In this document: positions 1 to 10,014 of the stretch, piece by piece
Layout of the letters: every line of letters begins with the position of its first letter
How positions within the stretch are numbered: position 1 is the stretch's first letter
Assembly: GCF_004337695.1 (NCBI RefSeq)
Contig: NZ_SJXJ01000007.1
Coordinates: 1-64,000, forward strand
Source of the DNA: Tenacibaculum sp. M341
GTDB taxonomy: Bacteria > Bacteroidota > Bacteroidia > Flavobacteriales > Flavobacteriaceae
Reading direction: 5' to 3'
DNA: 64,000 bases
Translations under genes and position numbers: made by a program
Notes under the pieces: generated by a model
Told to the model about the DNA's origin: nothing
Database searches by the model: none
What the model saw: the letters and a program-made list of their open reading frames with translations, nothing else

Positions 1-127
1 ACTCTTTAAACAGATGTAAGCAATCTTGAAACAATATCAAATCATTTTACCAATTATGTTAAAATATTAGCAGCTAAGCTGCGCTATAGGCAAAAGGCAT
101 ACAGCTAAAAGTCAATAGCAAAAATTT
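1..127 (+). other. rRNA operon spacer upstream of 5S
   Basis: This AT-rich stretch immediately precedes a 5S rRNA gene, so it is presumably the 23S-5S spacer, with 23S lying before the window. It contains the short self-complementary segment GCAGCTAAGCTGC near 71-83, which may belong to an rRNA processing stem. I could not place the 23S 3' end here with confidence. Confidence 0.5.
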
Positions 128-233
128 AAGGTGATTATAGCAATGGGGCTCACCTCTTACCATTCCGAACAGAGAAGTTAAGCCCATTAGCGCCGATGGT
201 ACTGCCACTGGTGGGAGAGTAGGTCGTCGCCTT
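128..233 (+). rRNA. 5S ribosomal RNA
   Basis: The segment carries the conserved 5S core (CCATTCCGAACAGAGAAGTTAAGCC type) and the helix ending GGTGGGAGAGTAGGTCGTCGCC. The first bases AAGGTG pair with the final CGCCTT, which closes helix I and sets the ends. Length of about 106 nt fits Bacteroidota 5S. A strong terminator follows within about 10 nt, so this is the last gene of the rRNA operon. Confidence 0.95.
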
Positions 234-243
234 TCTTTATAAC

Positions 244-281
244 AAAACCGTTCAATCTATATTGAACGGTTTTTTGTTTTT
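244..281 (+). terminator. Terminator of the rRNA operon
   Basis: A 13-bp perfect stem (AAAACCGTTCAAT at 244-256 and its complement at 261-273) with a CTAT loop is followed by a T-rich run. It lies 11 nt past the 5S gene. Confidence 0.92.
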
Positions 282-646
282 ATAATAACTTCATTTTTTA
301 TAACTCACAAACTCAAAAAATACTTTATATACAATTAATAGGATTAAATGATAAAGTTATATGTTGTACATTATTTTCAAGTGAAACTCATTTTATAATC
401 TTCTTTGTTTAATAGTCGGCTTAACATTTTTAAGCAAATTAAATTAAAAACCAATCAAATAGCAGTTTTGCTCAGGTTTTACTTACATATAGTAAAAACA
501 AGTGAACGTTTTCGTAATAAAAAAATAATAAAAAGTTCATTTTTTTGAAGTAAATATATTTTTAGTGTCTTTTTTTTAATGATTTAATCATATTTTTTTT
601 AGAGCGATTGCTTAACTTTAAAGAAACTATAATTAAGTCTCCATTA
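282..646. other. Intergenic region between rRNA operon and glgA
   Basis: About 365 nt of very AT-rich sequence with no convincing ORF. No TAnnTTTG box with a matching upstream TTTG was found, so the glgA promoter is unassigned. At 505-518 lies AACGTTTTCGTAAT, the reverse complement of a 14-mer that forms half of a near-palindrome at 13075-13096. It may be a regulator-binding half-site for the glycogen operon. Confidence 0.5.
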
Positions 647-2077
647 ATGAAAATTCTACATTTAAGTTTTGAATGTTATCCAATAGCTAAAGTCGGTGGT
701 TTAGCTGATGTTGTAGGTGCACTTCCTAAGTATCAATCAAAATTAGGTACTACATCTAGTGTTATTATGCCTTATTATGATAATGCTTTCACAAAAAAGA
801 ATAAACTAAATGAAATATATAAAGAGGAAGTAAGTCTAGACACGAATATTTATCAATACACAATTTATAAAGTCGATTCAAAAAAAATAGGTTTTGATTT
901 GTTTTTCGTACATATAGAAGGTTTATTAGATAGAGAAAATGTATACGGTTATGAAGATGACTTATACCGTTTCTTAAGTTTTCAGTTAGCTACTTTAAAT
1001 TGGATTAAAACAGATGCTGTTGATTTTGATATTCTTCATTGTCACGACCACCATACATCTATGGTACCTTTCTTTATAAATTATTGTTACGATTATAAAC
1101 AGTTAGAGGATACGCCAACAATATTAACAATTCATAATGCTCAGTACCAAGGACAGTTTTCTCATGATTTAATGGATCTTTTGCCAAGTTTTGATTTTAG
1201 TAATGTTGGATTGTTAGATTGGTATGGACAAATTAATCCATTAGCAACTGGTATTAAGTGTGCTTCAAGGGTAAATACAGTTTCTCCATCTTATATGGAT
1301 GAATTGAAGCACAATGCAAATGGTTTAGAAGGATTACTTAGATCAGAAGAAAATAAATGTATTGGTATTTTAAATGGGATTGATGATGTTTTTTGGAATC
1401 CAGAGAAAGATAAAATGTTAGTAAAAACATATAAAGTAACTAATGTTGTTTCTGGAAAGAAGAAGAATAAAATAGAATTATGTAAAAAGTATGGATTAGA
1501 TCCAGAACTTCCACTATTTGGTTTTATTGGACGTTTGGTAGGAGAAAAATCAGCAGATTTATTACCAGAGGCATTTAAACAATCAATAAAAGAAAATCAG
1601 AATATAAATATCTTTTTACTTGGTTCGGGACATCAACATGTAGAGGAAGAGTTACTAGGTTTAAAAGAAGAATTAAACGGTAATTTTAATGTACATATCG
1701 GTTATGATGAAAAGTTATCGCATGAAGTATATGCGGCATCTGATTTTTTATTAATGCCATCTAGAGTTGAACCTTGCGGTTTAAATCAGATGTATTCACT
1801 AAGATATGGAACCATTCCTATTGTTAGAAGAACAGGAGGATTAAAAGATACAGTTATAGATATAGGAGACGACGGCTTTGGTATCTGTCATGATCAAGCT
1901 TCAGTATGGGATATTTGTTATTCTATAAACAGAGCAATACAATTATACAACGAAACAAACACCTTTAGAAAAATACAAAAACGAATAATGAAAATAGATA
2001 ACTCTTGGACCAAATCGGCACAAGACTATTTAAATTTATATTCATCAATTAACTTACCTCAAATACATAATGATTAA
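647..2077 (+). CDS. glgA: Glycogen synthase GlgA (GT5)
   Basis: This enzyme transfers glucose from ADP-glucose to growing alpha-1,4-glucan in the cytoplasm. The N-terminus has the diagnostic KVGGLADVVGALPK motif for ADP-glucose binding. The C-terminal half has the GT-B signature SRVEPCGLNQMYSLRYGTIP followed by RRTGGL. The start is placed at ATG 647 because homologues begin MKILH-SFE just before KVGGL; a TTG at 608 would add 13 unconserved residues. The resulting 476 aa is normal for the family. The stop overlaps the glgC start by 8 nt, indicating translational coupling in a glgA-glgC-glgB operon. Confidence 0.95.
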   Translation: MKILHLSFECYPIAKVGGLADVVGALPKYQSKLGTTSSVIMPYYDNAFTKKNKLNEIYKEEVSLDTNIYQYTIYKVDSKKIGFDLFFVHIEGLLDRENVYGYEDDLYRFLSFQLATLNWIKTDAVDFDILHCHDHHTSMVPFFINYCYDYKQLEDTPTILTIHNAQYQGQFSHDLMDLLPSFDFSNVGLLDWYGQINPLATGIKCASRVNTVSPSYMDELKHNANGLEGLLRSEENKCIGILNGIDDVFWNPEKDKMLVKTYKVTNVVSGKKKNKIELCKKYGLDPELPLFGFIGRLVGEKSADLLPEAFKQSIKENQNINIFLLGSGHQHVEEELLGLKEELNGNFNVHIGYDEKLSHEVYAASDFLLMPSRVEPCGLNQMYSLRYGTIPIVRRTGGLKDTVIDIGDDGFGICHDQASVWDICYSINRAIQLYNETNTFRKIQKRIMKIDNSWTKSAQDYLNLYSSINLPQIHND

Positions 2078-3344
2078 CAAAAAAGTTCTAGCTATTATTT
2101 TAGGAGGAGGACAAGGATCTAGGTTATCTCCTCTAACAGACAAACGTTCAAAACCAGCTGTATCGATTGCTGGTAAATACAGATTGGTAGACATACCAAT
2201 TTCAAATTGTATCCATTGCGATATTAAACGAATGTTTGTACTTACACAGTTTAATTCAGCATCATTAAATAGACATATAAAAAATACTTATCGATTTAGT
2301 TCGTTTAGTGAGGCTTTTGTAGACATAATGGCTGCAGAACAAACTCCCGATAATAAAACATGGTTTCAAGGTACAGCAGACGCTGTAAGGCAATCAATGC
2401 ATCATATCTTAAATCACGAGTTTGATTATGTACTAATTTTATCAGGAGATCAATTATATCAGATGGATTTTAATGATATGATTCAACAACACATTGATAA
2501 AAAAGCAGAGATAAGTATAGCAACAATACCAGTAGCTAGTAAAGAAGCTACTCAGTTTGGAATTCTAAAAACAGATAATGATAGTTATATCTCTTCTTTT
2601 GTAGAGAAGCCTTCGGCAGAACAACTTGTAGGTTGGGAATCGGAAGTTGATGATGAAATGAAGAAAGAAAACAGGCATTATTTAGCTTCTATGGGTATTT
2701 ATATTTTTAATAGAGACTTGCTAGTTGAATTAATGACAGATACTGCTACTATCGATTTTGGTAAAGAAATCATACCGCAATCAATAGGGAAAAATACTGT
2801 ATTGGCATATCAATACAAAGGGTACTGGACAGATATTGGAACCATTGCTTCTTTTTTTGAGGCTAATGTAGGTTTAACAGAGGAAGTGCCAAAATTCGAT
2901 TTATTTGATACTTCTAAAAATGTATTGACCAGACCAAGGATATTACCACCTTCTAAGATTTATGGAACTAGATTAGATAAAGCAATGATTGCTGATGGTT
3001 GTATTATTAATGCAGATACCATAGAAAATTCAGTAATTGGAATTAGATCAAGAATAGGAAAGAATAGTAAAGTGAATAGTACCTATATGATTGGTGCTAA
3101 TGTATATCAAGATATTGAAGAAATAGAAAGTGATAAGGCAAAAGGAATTCCTTATATAGGAGTTGGAGATAATTGTGTAATTGAGAATACGATTATTGAT
3201 AAGGACGCTCGTATAGGTAATAATGTTATTATCAAAGGAGGAAAACATCTAGAAGATGTAAAAGAAGAAGGATATGTAATTAAAGATGGTATTGTAGTCA
3301 TTAAAAGAAGAGCTGTAATTCCTGACGGATTTACTTTGCAATAA
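2070..3344 (+). CDS. glgC: Glucose-1-phosphate adenylyltransferase GlgC
   Basis: GlgC makes ADP-glucose from glucose-1-phosphate and ATP, the committed step of bacterial glycogen synthesis. The N-terminal nucleotidyltransferase domain shows GGGQGSRLSPLTDKRSKPAV and later YRLVDIPISNC and FQGTADAVRQ, all typical of GlgC. SFVEKP and the GYWTDIGT motif follow, and the last 130 residues form a left-handed beta-helix with hexapeptide-like repeats. Its 424 aa is the usual length. It begins inside the last codons of glgA and is followed after 21 nt by glgB. Confidence 0.95.
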   Translation: MINKKVLAIILGGGQGSRLSPLTDKRSKPAVSIAGKYRLVDIPISNCIHCDIKRMFVLTQFNSASLNRHIKNTYRFSSFSEAFVDIMAAEQTPDNKTWFQGTADAVRQSMHHILNHEFDYVLILSGDQLYQMDFNDMIQQHIDKKAEISIATIPVASKEATQFGILKTDNDSYISSFVEKPSAEQLVGWESEVDDEMKKENRHYLASMGIYIFNRDLLVELMTDTATIDFGKEIIPQSIGKNTVLAYQYKGYWTDIGTIASFFEANVGLTEEVPKFDLFDTSKNVLTRPRILPPSKIYGTRLDKAMIADGCIINADTIENSVIGIRSRIGKNSKVNSTYMIGANVYQDIEEIESDKAKGIPYIGVGDNCVIENTIIDKDARIGNNVIIKGGKHLEDVKEEGYVIKDGIVVIKRRAVIPDGFTLQ

Positions 3345-3365
3345 GTTTTAAGGACTAATTTTTTT

Positions 3366-5276
3366 ATGAGTAAAGTTATAGCGCATAGTTTATTAACAGA
3401 TTTTGATATTAATTTATTTAAAGCAGGAAAGCATTATAAATTATATGAGAAGTTAGGTTCACATATAATGACATTAGATGGTGTTGAAGGAACCTATTTC
3501 GCAGTTTGGGCTCCTTCTGCCACTGCTGTTTCTGTTGTAGGAGATTTTAATTTTTGGAAAGACGAAGAATATAAATTAAATGTTCGATGGGATTCATCGG
3601 GTATTTGGGAAGGATTTATACCAAATGTAGGTAAGGGAAATTTATATAAGTATAAAATACATTCCTCTAATGATGGTATTATAACAGAAAAAGCAGATCC
3701 TTATGCTAGAAGATGTGAGCACCCTCCAAAGACAGCTTCAGTGGTTTGGGATGACGATTATATTTGGGATGACACTTCATGGATGGAAAAGAGAGCAAAA
3801 AATAATGCAATAGATGCTCCTTTTTCAGTGTATGAGGTACATTTAGGATCTTGGAAAAGAAAGTCAGAAGACAATAATAGATCTTTATCATATATTGAAT
3901 TAGCGGATGAATTGGTTTCTTATGTAAAAGAAATGCAATTTACACATGTTGAGCTAATGCCAGTAATGGAGTATCCTTATGATCCTTCTTGGGGATACCA
4001 AATAACAGGATATTTTGCACCAACCTCTAGGTTTGGTTATCCTGAAGATTTTAAACATTTAATAGATACATTTCATAAGAATGATATAGGAGTCATTTTA
4101 GATTGGGTACCCTCTCATTTTCCTGAAGACAGTCATGGTTTAGGTTTCTTTGATGGATCACATTTATATGAACATCCTGATAGAAGAAAAGGATATCATC
4201 CAGATTGGAAAAGCTTAATTTTTAATTACGGAAGAAATGAAGTAAAAAGCTTTTTAATTAGCAATGCACTGTTTTGGTTAGATCAATATCATGTAGATGG
4301 TATTCGAGTTGATGCAGTTGCTTCTATGATTTTTCTTGATTATTCAAGAAACTATGGAGAATGGGAACCAAATATTTATGGAGGGAACGAAAATTTAGAT
4401 GCTATTAATTTTTTAAAAGAATTAAATGAAGCAATCTATGGTAGTTTTCCAGATGTTCAGAGTATAGCAGAGGAGTCTACAGCGTTTCCTAAAATTTCAA
4501 AACCGACTTATTTAGGTGGATTAGGATTTGGAATGAAGTGGATGATGGGATGGATGCATGATTCATTACAATATTTTAGTAAAGAACCTATTTATAGAAA
4601 GCATCATCAAAATGATTTAACATTTAGTATGACGTATGCTTTTACAGAGAATTTCATGTTGCCGTTTTCTCATGATGAAGTGGTACATGGTAAAGGAAGT
4701 ATTATTTCTAGAACACCAGGCGATGAATGGCAAAAATTTGCCAATCTGAGATTATTATATAGTTACATGTTTACACACCCTGGAACAAATTTATTGTTTA
4801 TGGGAAGTGAATTTGGTCAGCATGCAGAATGGAATTTTCAAGGAAGTTTAGATTGGTATGTTTTAGAATATGATTTTCATTTTGGAGTACAAAAACTAGT
4901 AAAAGATTTAAATAAACTTTATAGAGAAGAGGAAGTTCTGTATAAGAGTCAATTTAAACAAGAAGGCTTTGAATGGATAAGTTATGATGATCATGAAAAC
5001 TCCGTAATAAGTTATTTAAGAAAGTCAGAAACGGTAGAAGATTGTTTGGTTGTGGTTTGTAATATGACACCAGAACCAAGAAAAGCATACAGAATTGGTT
5101 TACCTAAAAAAGGAAAACTAGTTCAAGTTTTTAATAGTGATTATAAAGAGTACGGAGGTAGTGGCATAACTAACAAAAAGAAGATAACAATAGAAAAGAC
5201 TGATTGGAATTCTAGAAATTTTTCATGTGAAGTTACACTTCCACCTTTAGCAACAGTGATATTTAAAATAGAATAA
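3366..5276 (+). CDS. glgB: 1,4-alpha-glucan branching enzyme GlgB (GH13)
   Basis: GlgB introduces alpha-1,6 branches into glycogen. An N-terminal CBM48-like segment (WAPSATAVSVVGDFNFW) precedes the GH13 barrel. Barrel motifs visible include HVELMPVMEYPYDPSWGYQ, DGIRVDAVASM with the nucleophile Asp, AEES with the acid/base Glu, and FSHDEVVHGK. At 636 aa it is the shorter branching-enzyme form with one N-terminal module. It is the third gene of the glg operon. The 112 nt to the next gene hold no clear terminator, so co-transcription with the alpha-glucosidase is possible. Confidence 0.95.
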   Translation: MSKVIAHSLLTDFDINLFKAGKHYKLYEKLGSHIMTLDGVEGTYFAVWAPSATAVSVVGDFNFWKDEEYKLNVRWDSSGIWEGFIPNVGKGNLYKYKIHSSNDGIITEKADPYARRCEHPPKTASVVWDDDYIWDDTSWMEKRAKNNAIDAPFSVYEVHLGSWKRKSEDNNRSLSYIELADELVSYVKEMQFTHVELMPVMEYPYDPSWGYQITGYFAPTSRFGYPEDFKHLIDTFHKNDIGVILDWVPSHFPEDSHGLGFFDGSHLYEHPDRRKGYHPDWKSLIFNYGRNEVKSFLISNALFWLDQYHVDGIRVDAVASMIFLDYSRNYGEWEPNIYGGNENLDAINFLKELNEAIYGSFPDVQSIAEESTAFPKISKPTYLGGLGFGMKWMMGWMHDSLQYFSKEPIYRKHHQNDLTFSMTYAFTENFMLPFSHDEVVHGKGSIISRTPGDEWQKFANLRLLYSYMFTHPGTNLLFMGSEFGQHAEWNFQGSLDWYVLEYDFHFGVQKLVKDLNKLYREEEVLYKSQFKQEGFEWISYDDHENSVISYLRKSETVEDCLVVVCNMTPEPRKAYRIGLPKKGKLVQVFNSDYKEYGGSGITNKKKITIEKTDWNSRNFSCEVTLPPLATVIFKIE

Positions 5277-5388
5277 GGTTAATGCCTATCTATTATTGGT
5301 ATAAGTAGAATCATAAACGGTTTAAATTCTCATAGCTTAGTCTAATGTAGAAAATAGCCAAATAAAAATAAACTAAACCCCAAGTATT

Positions 5389-7791
5389 ATGATAATTAAT
5401 ACAGAACTAGAACACAAAGGGAATCTGTTTCCTGGAAAAATTATTTCTTTTTCTCAAGATGTAGATAAGATGTATTTTAAAACAGAAAATGGTGTAATAC
5501 TTCAAGTTACCATATTAAGGGGTAGCGTTATTAGATTTAGATATGCTACTGATAATAATTTTGAAAATGATTTTTCTTACGCAATTAGTGAAGATGGTGT
5601 TAGAGGATATAGCTTATTAGAAGTTGAAGAAGAAGAAGATTATTATAAAATTATAACCAGAAGAGTTGAAATTTATATCAACAAAGTAGATCTAAAAACG
5701 AAGATTGAAGATAAAGAAGGAAATGTTATTTGTAAAGATGACTGGGGCTTTCATTGGGAGCAGAGTTATGAGTTTGGAGGTAACATTGTAAAAATGAGTA
5801 AAGCTGCTCCGCAAGGAGAATGTTATTATGGTTTAGGAGATAAACCAATGCATTTAAATTTAAAAGGAAAACGAGTAGAAAATTGGGCTACAGATCAATA
5901 TGCGTATGGTAAAGATCAAGACCCTCTTTATAAAAGTGTTCCATTTTATATTGGTATGCATGAAGAAAGAGCTTATGGAATTTTCTTCGATAATACTTTT
6001 AAAACATTTTTTGACTTTTGTCATGAAAGAAGAAATGTAACTAGTTTTTGGGCTCATGGTGGAGAAATGAATTACTATTTCTTCTATGGGTCTAACATGC
6101 AAGAAGTAATTACTCGTTATACAGATTTAACAGGAAAACCAGAGTTACCACCTTTATGGGCTTTAGGATATCATCAATGTAAATGGAGTTATTATCCAGA
6201 ATCTAAAGTAAAGGAAGTAACTAGTAAATTTAGAGAACTAAAAATTCCATGTGATGCAATTTATTTAGATATTGATTATATGGATGGTTTTAGATGTTTT
6301 ACTTGGAATAAAGATTATTTTCCAGATCCGAAGCGAATGGTTGCAGAATTGGCTGAAGATGGATTTAAAACCATTGCAATTATAGATCCGGGAATTAAAA
6401 TTGATGATGATTATTGGGTGTATAAAGAAGCCATGGAAAATGACTACTTCTGTAAAAGAGCTGACGGACCTTATATGAGAGGTAAAGTTTGGCCAGGAGA
6501 ATGTTTCTTCCCAGATTTTACAAATCCTAAAGTAAGAGAATGGTGGGCAGGATTGTATAAAGAAATCATTGATGAAATTGGAGTGAAAGGTATTTGGAAT
6601 GACATGAACGAACCAGCAGTGATGGAAGTACCAGGTAAAACTTTCCCTAATGATGTTCGTCATAGTTACGATGGAAATCATTGTAGTCATAGAAAAGCAC
6701 ATAATATTTATGGTACGCAAATGGCAAGAGCTACCTATGAAGGTGTTAAAAAGTATGCGTATCCAAAACGCCCGTTTATAATTACAAGATCAGCATATTC
6801 AGGAGCACAACGTTACACATCATCATGGACAGGTGATAATATTGCTACTTGGGAACATTTATGGATTGCCAATATTCAAGCGCAACGAATGAGTATGAGT
6901 GGTATGTCGTTTACAGGAAGTGATATTGGAGGTTTTGCTGAACATCCAACAGGAGAGTTATATGCAAGATGGATACAATTAGGTGTTTTTCATCCGTTTT
7001 GTAGAACACATTCATCAGGAGATCATGGGAATCAAGAACCTTGGACTTTTGGGCAGGAAGTAATTGATGTAACTAGAAAATATGTTGAGTTACGTTATCA
7101 ATTATTACCATATTTATATACGATGTTTTGGGAATATGCAGAGTTTGGAATCCCTATGTTAAAATCATTGGTTTTATACGATCAATACGATCCTCAAACA
7201 CATTACAGAACAGACGAATTTATTTTCGGAAATCAAATTTTGGTATGCCCAGTACAAGAGCCTAATTCAAAAGGAAGAAGAATTTATATTCCTAGAGGAA
7301 AATGGTATAATTACTGGACACGTGAATATGTAACTGGTGGATTAGAAAAATGGGTAGATGCAGATATTGATATAATTCCATTATTTATAAAGGAAGGAGC
7401 TATTATTCCGAAGTATCCGGTACAACAATATGTTGGAGAAAAGAAAATAGAGCAACTAAAGTTAGAATCGTATTTTACATTAGATGAAAAAATAATTTCT
7501 AAAGTGTATGAAGATGCTCAAGATGGGTATGATTACATGAAAGGAAGATATAGCTTACGTACCTTTACTTTTACAGGAAAAGAAAAAGAGGTAATTATTC
7601 AGCAACATAAAGACGGAACTTTTGTTAATGAGTACGAAACCATGAAGATAGAATTGATTGGTTTGCCTTTTGAGATAAAAGAAGTAGAGATAGATAATGT
7701 TACTGTACCATTAAAAGAAGTTCATTTTGATGCAATACAAAATACATTAGTAATACCAAAGAATTTTGCAGAACTACATATTGTAGGTTAA
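5389..7791 (+). CDS. GH31 alpha-glucosidase
   Basis: This glycoside hydrolase probably releases glucose from maltose or linear alpha-glucans. The GH31 nucleophile motif GIWNDMNEPAV puts the catalytic Asp at residue 405. The acid/base region SSWTGDNIATWEHLW and the conserved FTGSDIGGF and FCRTHSSGDHG also match GH31. An N-terminal beta domain (about 1-240) and C-terminal beta domains complete the standard layout, and 800 aa is normal. No signal peptide is visible, so it likely acts in the cytoplasm beside the glg genes. Exact substrate is unproven, and neutral alpha-glucosidase is the best guess. Confidence 0.9.
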   Translation: MIINTELEHKGNLFPGKIISFSQDVDKMYFKTENGVILQVTILRGSVIRFRYATDNNFENDFSYAISEDGVRGYSLLEVEEEEDYYKIITRRVEIYINKVDLKTKIEDKEGNVICKDDWGFHWEQSYEFGGNIVKMSKAAPQGECYYGLGDKPMHLNLKGKRVENWATDQYAYGKDQDPLYKSVPFYIGMHEERAYGIFFDNTFKTFFDFCHERRNVTSFWAHGGEMNYYFFYGSNMQEVITRYTDLTGKPELPPLWALGYHQCKWSYYPESKVKEVTSKFRELKIPCDAIYLDIDYMDGFRCFTWNKDYFPDPKRMVAELAEDGFKTIAIIDPGIKIDDDYWVYKEAMENDYFCKRADGPYMRGKVWPGECFFPDFTNPKVREWWAGLYKEIIDEIGVKGIWNDMNEPAVMEVPGKTFPNDVRHSYDGNHCSHRKAHNIYGTQMARATYEGVKKYAYPKRPFIITRSAYSGAQRYTSSWTGDNIATWEHLWIANIQAQRMSMSGMSFTGSDIGGFAEHPTGELYARWIQLGVFHPFCRTHSSGDHGNQEPWTFGQEVIDVTRKYVELRYQLLPYLYTMFWEYAEFGIPMLKSLVLYDQYDPQTHYRTDEFIFGNQILVCPVQEPNSKGRRIYIPRGKWYNYWTREYVTGGLEKWVDADIDIIPLFIKEGAIIPKYPVQQYVGEKKIEQLKLESYFTLDEKIISKVYEDAQDGYDYMKGRYSLRTFTFTGKEKEVIIQQHKDGTFVNEYETMKIELIGLPFEIKEVEIDNVTVPLKEVHFDAIQNTLVIPKNFAELHIVG

Positions 7792-7806
7792 GCACTAAAT
7801 TTTGAT

Positions 7807-7845
7807 AAAAAGCACCACTTTTACCTAAAAAAGTGGTGCTTTTTG
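7807..7845 (+). terminator. Terminator after the GH31 gene
   Basis: A 16-bp perfect stem (7807-7822 with 7829-7844) around GCACCACTTTT and a 6-nt loop ends in a T run. It separates the glycogen genes from pta. Confidence 0.92.
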
Positions 7846-7891
7846 GCTTTTAGGACTAAAAATATTCTAATTTTGCCTAAAATTAGAATAT
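7842..7891 (+). promoter_or_regulatory. pta promoter with a 13-bp inverted repeat
   Basis: A Bacteroidota -7 box TAATTTTG lies at 7868-7875, with a TTTG at 7842-7845 about 22 nt upstream (slightly long spacing). A perfect 13-bp inverted repeat, ATATTCTAATTTT at 7862-7874 and its complement at 7879-7891, covers most of the -7 box and ends in the first two bases of the pta ATG. It could be an operator or a hairpin hiding the start codon. Confidence 0.6.
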
Positions 7892-9986
7892 GAACAAAGC
7901 AATATATATAGCTGCCAGCGGAGCCAATTCAGGAAAATCAATGTTAAGTTTAGGGTTAATGCAATTGTTATTGCGAAATAAGCCTAAAGTTGGGTATTTC
8001 AGACCAATTATAGACAATCCTGTAAATGGAAAAAAAGATAATCATGTAAATACCATTGTCAACTTTTTTGATATAAAGTGTGATTATGAAGATACATATG
8101 CTTTTACAAGATCTGAATTAATAGATTTATTAAATGAAGATAAAGAGGATGAAGTACTTAGTTTGATTCTTGAAAAGTACAAAAAGCTTGAAGATAAAAA
8201 TGACTTTGTAATTGTTGAAGGAACCGATTTTTCTGATCATGGTGCTGTAATTGAAATGGATTTAAATGTTTTAATTGCAAAAAACTTAGGAATTCCGGTG
8301 ATTATTGTTGCAGGAGGAATTGATAAATCATTAGAAGATTTTATTCAAGGATTACGATTAACTTATGATTCTTTCAATAACAAAGAAGTTGAAGTTATAG
8401 CAGTAATAGCAAATAAAGTTCAGGAGAAAAATATTTCGGCAATTGTGGAAGGTATTGGAAAAAATTTGCCTCAGTCGTTATTGATTAACGCAATACCAAT
8501 TAATAGCAAGTTAAATAACCCAACGATTCATGAAATAGCAACTGCTTTAGATGCAGATGTTATTTTTGGAGAAAAGTTTTTAAATGCTACTACCGGAGAA
8601 ATAAAAGTGGGAGCAATGCAATTGGCTCACTTTTTAAATCATTTAACAGATGAGTGTGTGGTAATTACACCTTCTGATAGATCTGATATTTTATTAGGTA
8701 CTTTACAAGCTAATATTTCTAGTAAATACCCAACAATTTCAGGAATTATTCTAACAGGAAATATGGAGTTAAGTCCATCGGTTATTGAATTAATAAATGG
8801 TTTAGAGAAAGTAGTACCAATTTTAAAAGTAAATGGAGGAACTTTTGGAATCGCATCTAAATTAGGGTCGATTCGTTCACATATTTATGCAGAGAATAAG
8901 AATAAAATTAAATTATCAATTAACACTTTTGAGAAATATGTTGATGTTGATGCATTGAGTGATAAATTGATAACTTATAAAGGTACCAATGTTCTTACAC
9001 CAAGAATGTTTCAGTACAACCTTATAAAAAGAGTTAAGTTAGCTAAAAAACACATTGTATTACCAGAAGGAAGTGATGATAGAATTTTAACAGCGGCTGC
9101 TCAATTACAAAAGACAGATTTAGTTGATTTAACTATCTTAGGTAAAAGAGTAAATATTGAAGCAGCTGTAAAGCGTTTGAATATTTCATTTGATTTTGAA
9201 AAAACTCAAATTATAAATCCAATAACTTCTGATTACTTTAGTGATTTTTCCAATACATTGTATGAATTAAGAAAGCACAAAGGTATAAGTCCGGCAATGG
9301 CTGAAGATTTAATGGCTGATGTTTCTTACTTCGGAACCATGATGGTTTATAAAGGTTTAGCAGATGGAATGGTTTCTGGAGCAGCGCATACAACTCAGCA
9401 TACGATTAGACCGTCTTTACAATTTGTGAAAACTAAACCAGGATTCTCTGTAGTTTCTTCAATCTTTTTTATGTGTTTAGAAGATAGAGTTTCTGTTTTT
9501 GGCGATTGTGCTATAAATCCTAATCCAACTTCTGAACAATTAGCTGAAATTGCAATTTCATCAGCAGATTCAAGTATTTCTTTTGGAATTGATCCGAAGA
9601 TTGCCATGTTATCTTATTCATCAGGAAGTTCAGGTAAAGGAGAAGATGTAGATACGGTTAGAAAAGCTACAGAAATTGTAAAAGCAAAAAGACCTGACTT
9701 AAAAATAGAAGGACCTATTCAATATGATGCAGCTGTAGATCCTACTGTAGGAAAAAAGAAATTACCAAATTCAGAGGTAGCAGGACAGGCAAATGTGTTG
9801 ATTTTTCCAGATTTGAATACAGGAAATAACACATATAAAGCAGTTCAGAGAGAAACAGGCGCTTTAGCTATTGGTCCTATGCTACAAGGATTGAATAAAC
9901 CAGTAAACGATTTGAGTAGAGGTTGTACCATAGATGATATTTACAATACCATTATAATAACAGCAATTCAAGCACAAGAAAGTTAA
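7890..9986 (+). CDS. pta: Phosphate acetyltransferase Pta
   Basis: Pta interconverts acetyl-CoA and acetyl phosphate. This is the long form: an N-terminal P-loop domain related to dethiobiotin synthetase (ASGANSGKSM at about 8-17), a middle DRTGG domain (around 215-320), and a C-terminal PTA_PTB catalytic domain from about 370 (LPEGSDDRILTAA, SGAAHTTQHTIRPSLQ, SYSSGSSGKGEDVDTVRKAT). Its 698 aa is typical of the class. ackA follows after 28 nt, forming the acetate overflow and acetyl-phosphate module. An inverted repeat overlapping the start suggests regulation at initiation. Confidence 0.95.
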   Translation: MNKAIYIAASGANSGKSMLSLGLMQLLLRNKPKVGYFRPIIDNPVNGKKDNHVNTIVNFFDIKCDYEDTYAFTRSELIDLLNEDKEDEVLSLILEKYKKLEDKNDFVIVEGTDFSDHGAVIEMDLNVLIAKNLGIPVIIVAGGIDKSLEDFIQGLRLTYDSFNNKEVEVIAVIANKVQEKNISAIVEGIGKNLPQSLLINAIPINSKLNNPTIHEIATALDADVIFGEKFLNATTGEIKVGAMQLAHFLNHLTDECVVITPSDRSDILLGTLQANISSKYPTISGIILTGNMELSPSVIELINGLEKVVPILKVNGGTFGIASKLGSIRSHIYAENKNKIKLSINTFEKYVDVDALSDKLITYKGTNVLTPRMFQYNLIKRVKLAKKHIVLPEGSDDRILTAAAQLQKTDLVDLTILGKRVNIEAAVKRLNISFDFEKTQIINPITSDYFSDFSNTLYELRKHKGISPAMAEDLMADVSYFGTMMVYKGLADGMVSGAAHTTQHTIRPSLQFVKTKPGFSVVSSIFFMCLEDRVSVFGDCAINPNPTSEQLAEIAISSADSSISFGIDPKIAMLSYSSGSSGKGEDVDTVRKATEIVKAKRPDLKIEGPIQYDAAVDPTVGKKKLPNSEVAGQANVLIFPDLNTGNNTYKAVQRETGALAIGPMLQGLNKPVNDLSRGCTIDDIYNTIIITAIQAQES

Positions 9987-10014
9987 TCACTTTTTCAATA
10001 TATAAAAATAGAAA

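Noticed and set aside
6265-6720. A 151-aa open frame antisense to the GH31 alpha-glucosidase
   Set aside because: It lies wholly inside a gene with clear conserved motifs, has no recognisable domain and shows composition expected of an antisense shadow.
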